DNA of 64,000 nt from Rachycentron canadum (GCA_038496675.1 CM076656.1:15382321-15446320); one strand, 5' to 3'. Counted from the stretch's first letter, positions 1 to 12,820 are shown. A program made the numbers and translations. Notes: a model not told the origin generated them from the letters alone.

Positions 1-415
1 TGCCTTTCATTGGTTCATGGAAAATAACAGTCTTCAGACAACAGCCATCTACCACAAACAATAACCAAATGATTTTGAATTTGCATAGTTTTTGTTTTAT
101 GAGGAACCAGGATGGATACCACTGTGGATGATTTCATGAAATAGCATAGAACGAACATAATAAACATGAATAGACATCATGTGTCAAAAACTGAATGTGG
201 TGGTTTTAGCTGTCCTAATTGTGCAATTCATACATTATGACATTACTATAAAATGCGTTTTATTATATATATTGTTTTTACATATATTTTTTGCAGTGGC
301 AGAATAAGACAGTTTGTGTTGTTTTTTTTTTATTTTACTCTAAAAATTTACTCTCTGATACTAAAGTGCCATCATCAAGCCTGTGGACTAAAATATAACT
401 GTGTTTCTATCTCAG
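1..415 (+). other. il23r intron, no exon recognised
   Basis: AT-rich sequence before the first visible il23r exon. The pyrimidine-rich tract and CTCAG at 400-415 form its acceptor. I see no convincing exon or repeat in this stretch. Confidence 0.5.
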
Positions 416-1430
416 GATTAAACAAAAATGTATATCCTGGGGACCTGCCTGGCTTGTTGAAAGCATACCAAAACCTGGAAACAGTAATGCCATCAGACTG
501 CTGGAGGTAATCATAGCAAACTTAAAAGTGCTGACATTCACCCTTTCCCTTTTTTGTGTAGTCCACTGTCACCACATTTACCAAAACAACAACAACAACT
601 AGCATCTACAACAGCTGCACCAACATCAGCAATAAGGGAGGAATCATGTGCTCTCAAAGATGACAGCTTTGTGATCTATTGCAAGTAAAAACAAGAGACT
701 TGTTTGTCCAACACATTTGCTTCATTGTTTTGTGTGAGTCAATCAAATCTGATGCTTTGGGTTTTTTCTTTTGCTTGATCTTGGTCTCCAGCAGGATGGA
801 GGTGAACTATCCTTCTCATCCACCCACAGTGACCCTCCACTGTCCCCCATTAGTTTAATCTCGTCAGAAGAGAAGGAAGACATGTATCCCATCATCCATG
901 TCAAAGTATCCCAGACTGGATCAGGACAACCAACGACAGAGGCACCGTCACTACTATCAGATACTGGGACAATGCTTGTTGACAGAGACCTGGACAACGT
1001 TAACTACAAACCTCAGATTGTTACATTCACTTCACAAGGAGAGGAGGTAAAGGAGACAGAAGAGGAACAAAGGGAAATACCAGCAAGTGAGGCGGAGGAA
1101 GTATTTTCAAGTGCATTTGGAGGATTACTGGGGGGCTTGCTGTCCAGTGTGGAAGTGGATTTCTCTAATTCAACCCTGGGACTAACTTTGAGCTCTGTTG
1201 GTGGCCTTCTTTGGCCTGAAACTCCTGATACTACAAGTTTCTTGACTCGAGACTTCGTATTGGGGGGCAGGGGGCCTGACTCTCCCTCTCTGGAGTTACA
1301 ACAGGATGACTCAATGACTCTTGACATAACTGATGCCTGTTTGTCTCAGTTTACAGTTGAATCATCTCTGATTGGTGGTTACTTCCCTCAGGTTGGTACT
1401 GTGAAAAGCAATCCACTCTGCGACACGTAG
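416..1430 (+). CDS. il23r: Interleukin-23 receptor, C-terminal exons (gene starts before window)
   Basis: Three 3' coding exons of a type I cytokine receptor are visible: 416-506, 562-684 and 830-1430 (stop TAG 1428-1430). They encode only the cytoplasmic tail; the ectodomain, TM segment and box 1 lie upstream of the window. The tail ends with a YFPQ motif and contains NYKPQI about 130 residues earlier. Human IL23R has GYKPQI and a terminal TYFPQ in the same order, which together with the following il12rb2 gene makes the identification strong. YXXQ is the STAT3 docking consensus, fitting IL-23 signalling through JAK2/STAT3. The last exon needs the acceptor at 829/830; the more obvious acceptors at about 792 and 795 put it out of phase. 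The first exon shown assumes two bases completing a codon split from an upstream exon that I could not find in 1-415. Confidence 0.82.
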
Positions 1431-1586
1431 GGGTAGCTGGGACAATAGGAATGAACCATAGAGTGGATATAAAAGGGACTTTGGGTCTTTGGGCGACTCC
1501 GCTGGTTGCAAAAAGAAGTCAGATTCAATTATTACCCCCTTTCCTTATGGGTTTATGGTCTCAATTGCTAGATCCAAGTCTTCTTC

Positions 1587-1592
1587 AATAAA
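1587..1592 (+). terminator. il23r polyadenylation signal
   Basis: AATAAA lies about 157 bases after the il23r stop codon and is followed by T-rich sequence. It defines a short 3'UTR (1431 to about 1610). A second AATAAA near 1913 is a possible distal site. Confidence 0.65.
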
Positions 1593-1610
1593 ACATTATT
1601 TTTATTGTTT

Positions 1611-3100
1611 AAATTATGGTCCCATTTAGAGGGCTGACAAACTGTACCAGAAATGGCAACCCACCGGAGAAAGGACAGAGCAGGTCAGATCCACCCTTCA
1701 CTCCTCCTGAGCTCCATCAGCTCATCCAAATATGGTTTCTTCTGGTTTCAAAAAAACCAAGATGGCGATGGCCGGCAGTTCACAAAGCATGATGTCAAGG
1801 TGGGCTGCCACTTGGACTGAACCAAACGGAACAATCTGCAGCACTGAACTCACTTTCTGGAGAGCATTATTCGAGCACCGCCTCACCTCTGTATATTGTT
1901 AAGGACCCCAAGTTAATAAAGGATAAAAACATATATCTGAGTTTGATTTAAAATCCATTCTAATAAACCTGTACTAATTCTTATCTGTTGTTAGCATCAT
2001 TTTTCTAATGACATTCTCAACAAATGGTTTTGTTAATGTTAAAAAAATAATTTATTGATACTATAAAGAACAGTAATAAGCAAGAAGCAAGGACAAGATT
2101 GGGGTATCCAGGTGGTGAAAAAAAAAACTTTGACATCTACCTGCAGGTGGATTTCCTTGTTTTTTTTAATAGCCATTTCAATAGCATCGCATGTCAGTGA
2201 TGATAGGTTGGTACTGTTTGTACAGACATTCGTGGTTCTGTTTGTTTGCCATTCTGGTTTGTGAGACAAAACTGTGCTTCCAAGTGTGAAATTATTCCAA
2301 AAACACACCCAGAAAAAAGTCAGTTGGGGTTTTCCTTTCTACGGACCATGACTGTGTGAAATTATGTTGATCTGCTCCTGAACCATACAGGGTCTGCTCA
2401 CACATGTACCACCTGCAGTCAAACGCCGTTGTTTAGGACTTCCTGAGAGTTGTCTCACTTCCTCCTTGACAATCTACTTTTCAGGAGTGTTTCTCCCATG
2501 TCGACACAACAAAGCCATCAGAAAAGCTCCAGGAGTCTCACTCACTTCCAAAATTGCCTTGCTGACATTTTATTTCTTCTTTTTTCTTTTTTTTTTTTTG
2601 TTAGATTATATTCTGCCTCTTATTGTAGTGCTTGTACATGTAATGGTGAAATGTAGTGCAGCTACTTGGGAAAGTCCCCCCCAATGCACCACATGTGGAT
2701 AAGATTAAGGGAGTGAGACGTTTTTCAGTGTGGAAAATGTGATGATCAAAGGTCATCTGAGGGGCTTATTTGACTGATGCATTATCTAAACATCAGTCTG
2801 AAGAGTTAGCTCATCGTGTTGGTCCTCTCATGCTCCTCTAAACAGGAATTCAAGACTAGATAGCATCTGACCTGCATGGTGACTTCTTTTAGAAGCTACA
2901 GTGGCTACTTCCTACTTCATATAGAGCAGCACTACAGCACCAAACATAGCAGGAATATGACATTTGTTGTCACCCTTCATAGAAATCAAACGTGTCAGCT
3001 GAGTGTGAGTGTGTGTGTCTGGCTTCACTGATGTACTATGACCACAAATGTAAGTGAAGTATTTATTAGTGCAGCAGAGGCGGAGCCAGCACCGTCTCCC
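1611..3100. other. il23r-il12rb2 intergenic region
   Basis: About 1.5 kb with no coding exon that I can support. Bases 1640-1915 include an AAGATGGCGATGGCCGG core followed by a CA-rich stretch, reminiscent of dispersed elements common in teleost genomes (low confidence). The remainder is AT-rich with T-tracts near 2580-2600. The region nearest 3100 probably holds the il12rb2 promoter. Confidence 0.4.
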
Positions 3101-3109
3101 CGCTGCCAC

Positions 3110-3249
3110 TTTACTTTAGACAGGACTTTTATATGTACAGTCTCTGGGCAGGACGCGCGGCTCGAGCCTACAGAGAGATGTATAGTGTGGCTTAAGATGA
3201 CGGATAGAGCTTCATGTGGCCCAGAAGGCAACAGAGGTGGATTGTCCCG
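3110..3249 (+). promoter_or_regulatory. Probable il12rb2 promoter and 5' non-coding exon
   Basis: A GC-richer block ends in a strong donor (CCCG|GTGAGT, exon end 3249) about 320 bases before the il12rb2 start codon. A TTTATATG element sits at about 3127-3135, roughly 25-35 bases ahead of a plausible start site. No in-frame start here joins the signal-peptide exon, so it is best read as a 5'UTR exon. Start site and acceptor of the next exon are inferred. Confidence 0.4.
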
Positions 3250-3569
3250 GTGAGTAGATCTATTATTAATGGTTCATTCCCCCTGTTTTCATCGCGCTAT
3301 TGATTGAGCGCAGCTGCAGTTTAGCCTTTAGTCTTAAGTTTAATTGGGAAACAAAGTGACACTTGATGTCAGGAGGCAGATCCATGAAGCTTGGACCTCA
3401 GACATGGTTCTTAACTTTTGATCATTGTGAGAAACGTCAACAAGAGCCGCTTCATATCAAAGACACATCTGACCTATTGCATTTGTGCTTGTTCTAAGAT
3501 AAAATTAGCGGCTCCTGCTTCAATGTAAGAGTCATATAAGGAGACATTTACTGATGACTGGTGGCGACA

Positions 3570-4483
3570 ATGTCCCAAACATGGTCCATCTTCAGTGCCG
3601 TGACATTTCTGGCGGTGCAGCTTTGCATAGGTAAGAACAGATCTACAGTTTGAATACTAATATTTCTCTTGGCATGGTATGTACATTTCAATTTCAGCTT
3701 GAGATGAAAGGTAATCAAAATATACTTAATGTGCTGATTGAAAAGTCTTTGTGTAAGGCCAGTGTGCATGTTCACATACAGTCACTTTCATCAAATAAAC
3801 AACTGATAATCTGCTGCTTTCACATAACTAGCTAAGTTATTATTTATAAACCATGATGAACATCACTCATGCCTCTGTAAGTCATTCTCGCTGTCTTTAG
3901 GGGAGAAATCCTGTACCATCTGGTCCAGTGCCGGACCTGTGGTGCAGAGAGACTCCAGTTTTAAGGTGTACTGCATCTTTAACTTGAAATGCAAGGGGTC
4001 CATGTATAGTGGCCATCCACCCACACAACAGCCCCACACAGCACTGAATTCTACAACCATGTATCTAAATGTGGTGAATATAAACAAGGACAGAACATAC
4101 AGCTGCCAGTGTGCCTATCCTGTGCTGGACCCATGTGGACTGGACATCAAAGCTGGATGTAAGTATGAAGTACAGAGAGAGTAAAGCTTTCTTTTATGAA
4201 ACTTTTATCCCTAGTCTTAAGTTTGTTTGTGCACCAATCTAATGCATTTAACACTATTCTATTTCATCTGGCCAAACTTTTAATTCATGAGTTACAATAC
4301 CATCAAACATGGGCCAGCAACTTTAACTGTGATAGAAAGTTTACTTTCCATTTAAACATTATACTCATGTAAAACTCGTCGTCAATACATACAGAAGTCT
4401 TGCAAGATGTTTTGTTGTGCATGATGTCTCAAGATGAAACATTTATCCTAAGGCACAAGTCTAACTTTTCAAGCTACTGGAGC

Positions 4484-4521
<38 letters not shown>

Positions 4522-7500
4522 TAGAGCTGCTTCTGCTTTCTCTTCTTTATTTAAAGCACAAGCTGTTCATTTGTTGAAGACTGGCCACAGCTAAGTGCCA
4601 CACCCACCTGCGATATTTCTACCACAGAACTATTGCTATATATAACTAACTATATAACTATAGCTAATATATTTTTGTATTTGCTTGTTGCTTGCTTTTT
4701 GACATATACAACATGTGCAGGCTTGGATGAAAATTTTAAAAAGATTTAACCTGTTTAAGCAATTGGCAATATTAGTCAATAGTGATTACTTTCACCATTG
4801 TCTATCATATCTGATTGTAATACTGATCAGCTGGATATTGCTAATATTTGCTAAGAGGGTTAAATCAAATCCTCTTTGTCTGCTTTCTCCTTTAGATCCA
4901 CCAGATACCCCTAAAAACATTTCATGCAGCTACAAGGTCATGAATGATGAAAGTGGAGTTGTGTTCTGTGCTTGGGACAGAGGCCGGGAAACTTATTTCA
5001 GAGACAGTTCAGTGCTGTGGTGAGTTTGAAAGTGAGAGGGAACTTGACCGAAAACTGTTTCAAGAAACAGTGCAGTTTCAAATGACCTTTCTTATATTCT
5101 GAAACCTCACATTGTTTGTTCCAGGGTGAGAACTGCACCAAGAAATCACACTGATGAACCACAGCTGCACAATGGCTTCAGTAAAAGAAATGATGAACTG
5201 TCAGTTAATTTCACTGTATCCAGATCTGTCCAGCTCATCACTGTGTGGGTCCAAGCCAAAAATACCCTGGGCTCTGCACAGTCCTCCAACATCAGCTACA
5301 CTCTCAGTGACATTGGTGAGACCCCCATAAATTGCTGAGCTTTAGGGACTTCACTTTAAGCTGCTATGAAACTTCTGCATATAGAGCGTGTATATAAATT
5401 GGTTGGAAGGCCTGAGCTTAAAACCGAGAGTTGTGGCCATTTACCATAATCAACAACCTAAGGCACTTAGTCTTAGCACCGATTGCACTGAAACAATTCA
5501 CCCTCTTTGTGAAAACCCAATGTGCTCACACTCAGGCAGACAGGAAAACATGAACAATGGATTAGTTCAATTTTACATCTGAGTCTGTTCCATTACAGAC
5601 TTGATATTACATCCATCCAATCCAATTACATTTTACGTGTCAAAATATTTTATCTATCCATAATTTCATTGACTTTTCAGGGTCACGAGCACTGCCTGAC
5701 CAACACACACAAAAAATACTTTATGGCAATCACATATTGTAAACTATAAGCATTTAACAGTCTGCTCAATAAATAGCAATAGCAATATAGCAATAAATAA
5801 AAAGAAACACAATTATCATAATGCATTATTGAAATATTTATCAAATGATAATGGTTCTTACACTGGCTTCACAGTGAAGTGCGTCATTCTTTATCAAAGA
5901 CCAAACCATGTTAAATCATCTCATTCACAGTGATATTTTCAACTGATGCAAAGATGCATTGGAACCTCATCTTTATTTCACAGTAAAGAAAATATCACAA
6001 ACTAATCTTCTCTGCTCTGCTTAATACTTTTAGTTTTTGTTATATCTAACCACTCTGTTGCCTGTGATGATGTGAGCAGCGACACCGTCGACACCTGTTC
6101 TTGGCACACCTGTGTGTACTTCCCGGGAGTGTATCATCAAAGTAAACCAGTCTGTGAGGACTCAACACCTGGAGATCCAGTACACATCAGCAGAACAGAC
6201 ATGGACATCTTATCTAGACCAAGTAAGACTTTTTGACGCTTCAGAGACTGGTCCAGATATGAGAGAGAAATAACAGAAGGTTACTTAGGAGAGATCCAAT
6301 GCACGATAAGAGTTGATCACTGATGGTTCAAATTAAATAGCAGAAATGAGTAAATCTCTGATCTAATGCAGATATGTATGATGAAGCTCAAATTTGACCT
6401 TTAATCCGCTGACAGATGTTCTTACAAGACGATCATAAATGTCACCTTAGGGTGGATAAGTAAGTTTGAATAAACACATTTCTTTGACTTTCAGAGCATG
6501 CAGGTGAGCACAGTTCAGTACTGGACCATCTCCTCTCTGGAGCCCTACAGTTTGTACAATTTCAGAGTTCGATCAAAATTCAGCAGCGGGCTGTGGAGTC
6601 AGTGGAGCTCAAACATCTCCTGCTGGACTGAAGAGGAGGGTGAGTGACTGAGTACTAACCTGCAGCTCCTGACGACTATTTAAAGAGCCTAACTCTGTGT
6701 ATTCCCGCACTTCATAACTGAAAGTAGACAGACACTTCTGAATGGAGCATTAGATTAGATGCAGTATCTCTGTGGTTTTTTTTATCTACATAAGCTTTCT
6801 ATGAATTAATATTTCCTGTTCTTTCTTTTCTGAGGCAGTTATCAGCTCACCGCTGTCTGTCTCCAGTATACTTACAAGCCATTGAGACAGGCCTCATTGG
6901 GTTGTGGGTTGAAAATAAAACCAATTATTGCTGATAAGAAACAATGCCCACAATTGCAAAAATTTGCAAAATTGCATACAGTATGAAAATGCATCATAAA
7001 ATATGTTAGTAGTTGTTGTTGTTAGTAGTAAGTGTAGTTGAGGCTTGCTTTAGTAAGGATACAAGAAAAGTGAAGTGGTAAAGCGGACAGAGATGGAACA
7101 TATCACATAAAAAAATAAGTTGCAGACAACTGATGGTGTGAAGATATGTAGAAATGTATGACGTGACAAATCACCAGTTTTGAGTGAATAGCCAGCAGCA
7201 GGAGTAGGTACAGTGGAGATAGTAAAAGAGTCACTTTGGTCGTCTCGACAGTTTTCACATTTTTTTTTTTTTTGCTTTGTTTTTTGTTTCAATTTTTGTT
7301 TGTTTTTTTGTTTTTGTTTGTTAGTATTCAGTCAATGAACAAGCTGAATTTAATCTGTTTGTCAATCATCCTCATTTTCTAGCCACTGGTTCCATGACAG
7401 GACAGTATGGAAGTCAAATTAGAGAGACCTGAAACATTAATCTGTCTCAATAAACACTTTAGAAGTAGAAGAAGTGCAATTGTGAGTATATTTCACAGTT

Positions 7501-10500
7501 AGCAGAAATGCAGCAGTGTGGAGAGGTGGTGCTTCTCACACACTTCACACAAATTACAGGGTTGAGTGTTGGGTCAGTCTCACAACAGAAGGAAATTTTT
7601 ACTTTTTACAGCAGATGTTACACACATGAAAGCATCAGTTAATTTGAACAAAATTTTAATCAGCTTTAAAGCAAAAGAAATAAAAATATATTCTTTAGAA
7701 AAACAGATGACCCTTTCCTGTTACTTGGCTTCTTTGCATTGTTACTTGTCACTTTCAAAGCATTACATGATAAATTGGTTTAAATGATAAGAAACAACTC
7801 AGAAGAAATGATACTGATGCAGTCACTGATTGAAAAAACACCCAATTCTAGTATGAGGAGTCAACCACTAATGCACCAACAGACTTACTTATGATTTTAG
7901 TTTTACAGTGTGGTAACAAATTGACAAATTGATTGTTTTATTGTTTTAGCTCCATTCAAATTTGAACTTTTGTTTTAGCTCCTGCAGAAAAGCTGGATGT
8001 CTGGTACGCTGAATCTGGTTTAAAATCCCTGAGAGTTTACTGGAAGGTCAGTTTTGAACCTTTTTTCTGAGTGTTTTTCATTTGAAGTTAAAGGATCAAC
8101 TGCACAACACTGCCACAATGTTTCATCAGTTCAAGCATCAATCGTCTTGTGTTTCCTGTCCTCTTACTCACCATCTGCGTGGGTAGGTGTGTGGTATTGT
8201 AGCCATAGTAACACTTTCTGATCTTTATGCTTCCTTACGACGTTCTGCGCAAACTAAAGGTCAACCCTTGACCACCTCTGAGGTGTGTCACCTTAACACA
8301 CACGCACACACACACAAACACACGTACATAATACATTCATTTAATGTCACATAAAGACAGTGAGAGATAAGTGAAACCCGACTTCAGACACAACAGTTTC
8401 AGTTTACAAGAAAAGAGGAGCTGAACAGAAATGATGTGTCAAACATACTCATCCTGCAGTGTGTTGATTTTGAACATCCTGTAAAGACAGACAGTAAAAT
8501 GTTTTTTTTCTTTCACCAAAAGCAAATATATGTCAAACTCAATTGCTAACCTTTAAACATTTTTTCCTGATTGCAGAAGCCCAACATGTCCGTCTCTAGG
8601 GGGAAGATCATAGGTTACCAAGTCAGGGTTTACAGCCCTGAATTGGACTCTGTTACTAATGTCAGTAGCAACATTAGGAATTATACAGTCTGTGCTGGTT
8701 GTGAAGTGACACTGTGGGCTCGTAACTCCAAAGGGCTGTCCCCTCCTGCAACAATTACAGCCTTTTACACAAAAGGTAAAAACAAACACTTGTATGGATA
8801 AATATTCATTTAATGAGCAGGTAAATATTGCATGCATAATAGATACTGAGCCAGAATGAAGGGGGTTTCTGTGTTTCTCTCTTGTATGAAACAGTGAAAG
8901 TATTCATACATATGTATACACTTTCAGACACGTCTGAGTTTCTGCAAGTTTTGCCCGTCAATGACAGTGTCACCATCTCCTGGAGAAAGGCTGAAACTGC
9001 ACCACTACCTGATGCATATGTGGTGGAGTGGTATCCAGAGGGGCTCAAGCTGGAGGAGCTCAAATGGATGACACTGAGCAGGAATGACAACCATGCAGTC
9101 ATTACAGGTGGGACATGCAGGGGTGAGGGTTTACAGTAAATACAGGTGGAGTAACACAACAAAAGCAATGGCAGTGAGGCACAGTTCTTCTCTTCATGTT
9201 GGTGTCTCTCTGGTGTGACTTTTTTATTGTTTTCATGTTTTGTCAAATTTTTTTTGTTTTGTTTTGTTTTTTTTAACCATTGTGTACCACTATCTGTCTT
9301 CACACAGACATTAAGCCATTTGAGTGCTACAAGGGAGCAGTGTATGGTTACTATAATGACAGGTCATTGACTCGGACCATGTTTGCAGGCATCACCACTT
9401 TGGAGTCAGGTAAAATGGCAGAGGAGCTATACTGCACGATTAACATTACGCTGTAATTTACTCAAACAAAATATTATCATAATGTTAAATACTACTTTTC
9501 AATTTAAGTATTAAATTGCTTAAAATATTCCTTTCCTATTCATCCTATTGAGTGGTCTTTGTGGGTTCTGTTGTTGGTTGCAGTCCCAGAGGCTGGTCCA
9601 GTGGTCCAAGAGAAAGTTGAGGGACACACAGTAAAGGTGATGTGGGCAGAGCTTCCCAGAGGCCAGCGGAAGGGTTGTATCACCAAGTATATGATCTATT
9701 TAGAGACCGAAAGTGGACACCAGCAGTTTTGTAAGCCCAGTTTTATCTGTGATTTTTAGGGACTATGGAAAAATTACAAAGACACAAGGAGGGGTATCAT
9801 GAAAGACAAATATATTTCTGTGTTATATTCTATATTTTTGAGATGAATCAAGACAGTTAGTCATGTGAGTAACTTGATGCTAAAAAAGCTCCTCTCTGCT
9901 GCGTGTATATGACTTTGTATTTCAGACACTGTACCACCATCAGAGACGATGCATGTGATCAAACACCTGTCTCCAGCTGCCTACAGCCTGTGGATGACAG
10001 CCTCGACTGCTGCAGGAGAGGGCCCTGCACGCCAAAAAATCAAGTTCTACATCCAGGGTAAAGATTGCTTTAAAGGAACAATTTGACATTTTGGGGTAAA
10101 TTAAACTCATGAAGTCTCCACTAGTTGCCTTTCTTTTTAAGACTCCAGCTGAAAGTCATACAATGACAGTGCTGTGCAAGGACGTACTGTAGCTTACATA
10201 ATGTAGAAAGACAGTATGAGTTAAATGTGAAGTTGCTAATGTCTTATGCTAGATACTATGACTATATTGCCTGTTCTGTTACCTTAACTGATTGTATTAG
10301 AGGAACCAAATGTGTATGATGCAACTGTTTTATTCTCACTATTACAGAAGAAACTCAACTGTGGCTCTTACTGCTTTGCGGTGTCGCCTTCGTGATTGTG
10401 GTGCTTTTGCTGTGTCTGTGCCAGTGTTCATCAGTGAAGGAGAAGTATGTGGGCAACGGCTCTACCTCAGTGATGAACTCACTTTTCATGATTTCGTGAT

Positions 10501-11246
10501 CTACTGTTCTGCAGAGAAGCACACAACAATTATTGTCAAAGAAATGATGCAGCAAAAAATTATTATGTTGCCAAAACAAGTTTCCAGGTTGTTTAGCAGA
10601 TATTCTACTTCCCCCCTCAGGTTGTGGGTGTATTTCCAGTGCCTCATGCTTGATATTGTGCCAGATCCTGCAAACAGCAAATGGGCAAAAGAGTGTACGC
10701 AGGAGGAGGTATAAAAAAGTGAAGTAAAAGTGAATAAAAATTAAAGCTACCTTGTTGCTCATCCCTAGTTTGATCCTGTATCTTCCTCCAAAACAGAGCA
10801 AGATGAACCTCAAGCTGCAGCCCAGTGTAACCAAAGAGGAAGAAGAGCCCGTCCTGGTGGATGTCGAGGAGCTGCCAAATCAGAACAGTGACATCTCCAC
10901 AGAAAACACAAATGTTTTCTCGCAGCTTCTTCCACAGATTGGCCTGCGCCCAGAGACGGAGCCAGCCACACAGCTGTACCCTCTGAGCACATACATCAAG
11001 AGCTTCTCCCATGACTCAGACAACTCCGACCACACACAGACCTCTCTGGACACAAACACAACCATCGACTACATCTCATCACATGGGATGGGAAATATGG
11101 AGGAGGAGGATGAGGAGGAGGAAGAGGAAATGCTGGATTTCTTCCCTAGTCAAAACATCTTCATAGACACGTTGAAGTTTGAAGGAAAGTTGACTCTGGA
11201 TGCTGTCAAAATTGACTTCTGTGGTGACTTCTTTCAGAACAGTTAG
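3570..11246 (+). CDS. il12rb2: Interleukin-12 receptor subunit beta-2, complete
   Basis: Fifteen coding exons: 3570-3630, 3901-4158, 4896-5019, 5125-5315, 6080-6222, 6495-6639, 7979-8046, 8577-8775, 8928-9107, 9308-9409, 9584-9730, 9926-10057, 10348-10444, 10621-10708 and 10797-11246. They total 2385 bases (794 codons plus stop) with consistent phases. Layout: signal peptide (exon 1), Ig-like domain (exon 2), cytokine-binding module (exons 3-6) with WSQWS in exon 6, three further FNIII domains each on two exons (7-8, 9-10, 11-12), TM helix (exon 13), box 1 with VPDPANSKW (exon 14), and the long cytoplasmic exon 15. This Ig plus five-FNIII architecture matches human IL12RB2 (862 aa), and the GKLTLD motif near the C-terminus matches human DKLTLD. 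The tail has an uninterrupted acidic run (about 11110-11130). The protein is the signalling chain for IL-12 on T and NK cells, acting through JAK2/TYK2-STAT4. It lies directly downstream of its paralogue il23r, as in mammals. Confidence 0.9.
4488..4519 (+). repeat. Poly-A tract, 32 bp
   Basis: Uninterrupted A run in the il12rb2 intron between exons 2 and 3; possibly the tail of an old retrotransposed element, though no body was recognised. Confidence 0.9.
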
Positions 11247-12559
11247 TGTCGACCTGAACCAGAACTCTTAGTTTTAGTGAGAACTTTAAAACTTTTAGAG
11301 GAAAACTGATGAAAGAAATGAAAGATACTGTACACAACAATGATTTCAGTGTAGCTGGGATGTGCATGAACTACCTCTCTGCTTGTTCAAATCAGAACTG
11401 CAACAGCTGTCTGAGCTGTTATCATTTTTTACTCCAATGTACTTTTTTCTTATTTTATGCATTACCACTATTTTCTCTTCAGAATGGCTATAGACACACT
11501 AATACCACAACCAAAATGAGCGCAACACGAGGTGAAAGAGTATATCAGATATCGTCATTTCTGCCTGCCTGAATTGAGGTATTTTGAAAAAGGCTTCATC
11601 CTGATGCTGAAATCATTGTTTTTTTGTTGTTTTTTTTTTTTTTTTTTTTTTTTTTGACTGGGTAGGAAAATCACAGGTTTTATAAACTGACAAAATTAAT
11701 TGCTGAATGCAGAGTACCAGGAGGCAGCCATCATTTTAACAACCCAGTTTAGATCCAACACCACCCATTTCAGTTTGATGAAACCACCACTTAAGATAGA
11801 CTGTGGTACTTCTCTGTGGTGTTCTGTTGTCCTGAGCTCGCACAACCACCAGGTCGACTGCAGTCCAAGTACTGCATGAATTCAACAAGTGCAAGGAGAT
11901 CAGGTAAAGAAGTGCACGCAACGTTACTTGCAAATCGTACTCAGGACCTCTGACAAGCTTTAAAAAATGAGGAGAAAATGAGAAAAGTGTGAAAGTGAAA
12001 AATGTGAGATTCAAGAATAAGCGTTAGATGCATTCTGCTCACCAGTATATTCTAACATAAGACTGATCAATTACCTCAGCTCTGTGCAACTGTACTCTTG
12101 AGTCCTTGAATAGGTTTTTGTCAGACAGAAGTGGGTGGTGTTTCATATAAACTTGGTTGCTACCAAGAACCGCTGAAACTGACGCAGCGAAATGCGATTT
12201 TTTTTTTTTTGCCCCTGTGCTTTTCCTACTGTGACATGTCAAAATGTCTCCTGTGATCAGGACTCTAAACAATGTGTATGACCATCCTGCGTATTAGCTG
12301 TGTATGTGTAGCTGTGCTTTTAAATACATCTGTGCTACCTCAATCTTAGCTCATGTAAATGAGTAGAAAGTTAAATGATGTCTTACGTTTGTAATATAGT
12401 GCAGCATTTTGAGTGATTATGTGCCAATGCGTAAGCACAGCAGTGCTTTGAGCTATATACATTAACATGTTTAGTGTATTTACTCGCCTATTTTGGTATG
12501 TAAGCATTTGAACAAGTGTTTATTTTCACTAAAAGTAAAGAATGGCTGAAGAGAAACCT

Positions 12560-12820
12560 TTTTTGTAGGTATTTGGTCTTAAGCCAAACGAATGAACAAG
12601 TTGGTTGCTGGAGGAGAAAGAAGTTTGCACCAAATTTCATGGCAATCAGTAAAATAGTTGAGATATTTCACTAAAAGCCCAAAATGTCAACGTCTGGATA
12701 GCGCAAGAGGAAAAGTTGCCAGAGTTGATAGGATTCATGCTCTGGACACCATGAATGTCAATGAAAATTTCAGGGCCATCTGTCCAATAGTTGAGCTGTT
12801 TCAGTCTGAAGAGGTGGACT
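12560..12820 (+). repeat. Dispersed teleost repeat copy inside il12rb2 3'UTR
   Basis: Contains the phrases GGTATTTGGTC, ACCAAATTTCATGGCAATC, TAGTTGAGATATTTCACT and GGATTCATGCTCTGG in fixed order. I recognise the same order in a very common percomorph dispersed element, and a related copy lies at about 47930-48340. Family name not assigned; boundaries approximate. Confidence 0.6.

Noticed and set aside
3038..3253. 71-codon frame in front of il12rb2
   Set aside because: Ends at a donor whose phase and position fit a 5'UTR exon; no signal-peptide-like sequence, and the true signal peptide is at 3570.
10310..10714. Single 134-codon frame spanning il12rb2 exons 13 and 14
   Set aside because: It reads through a real intron (10445-10620); exon phases and the TM sequence require splicing, and the frame of the TM helix is different.
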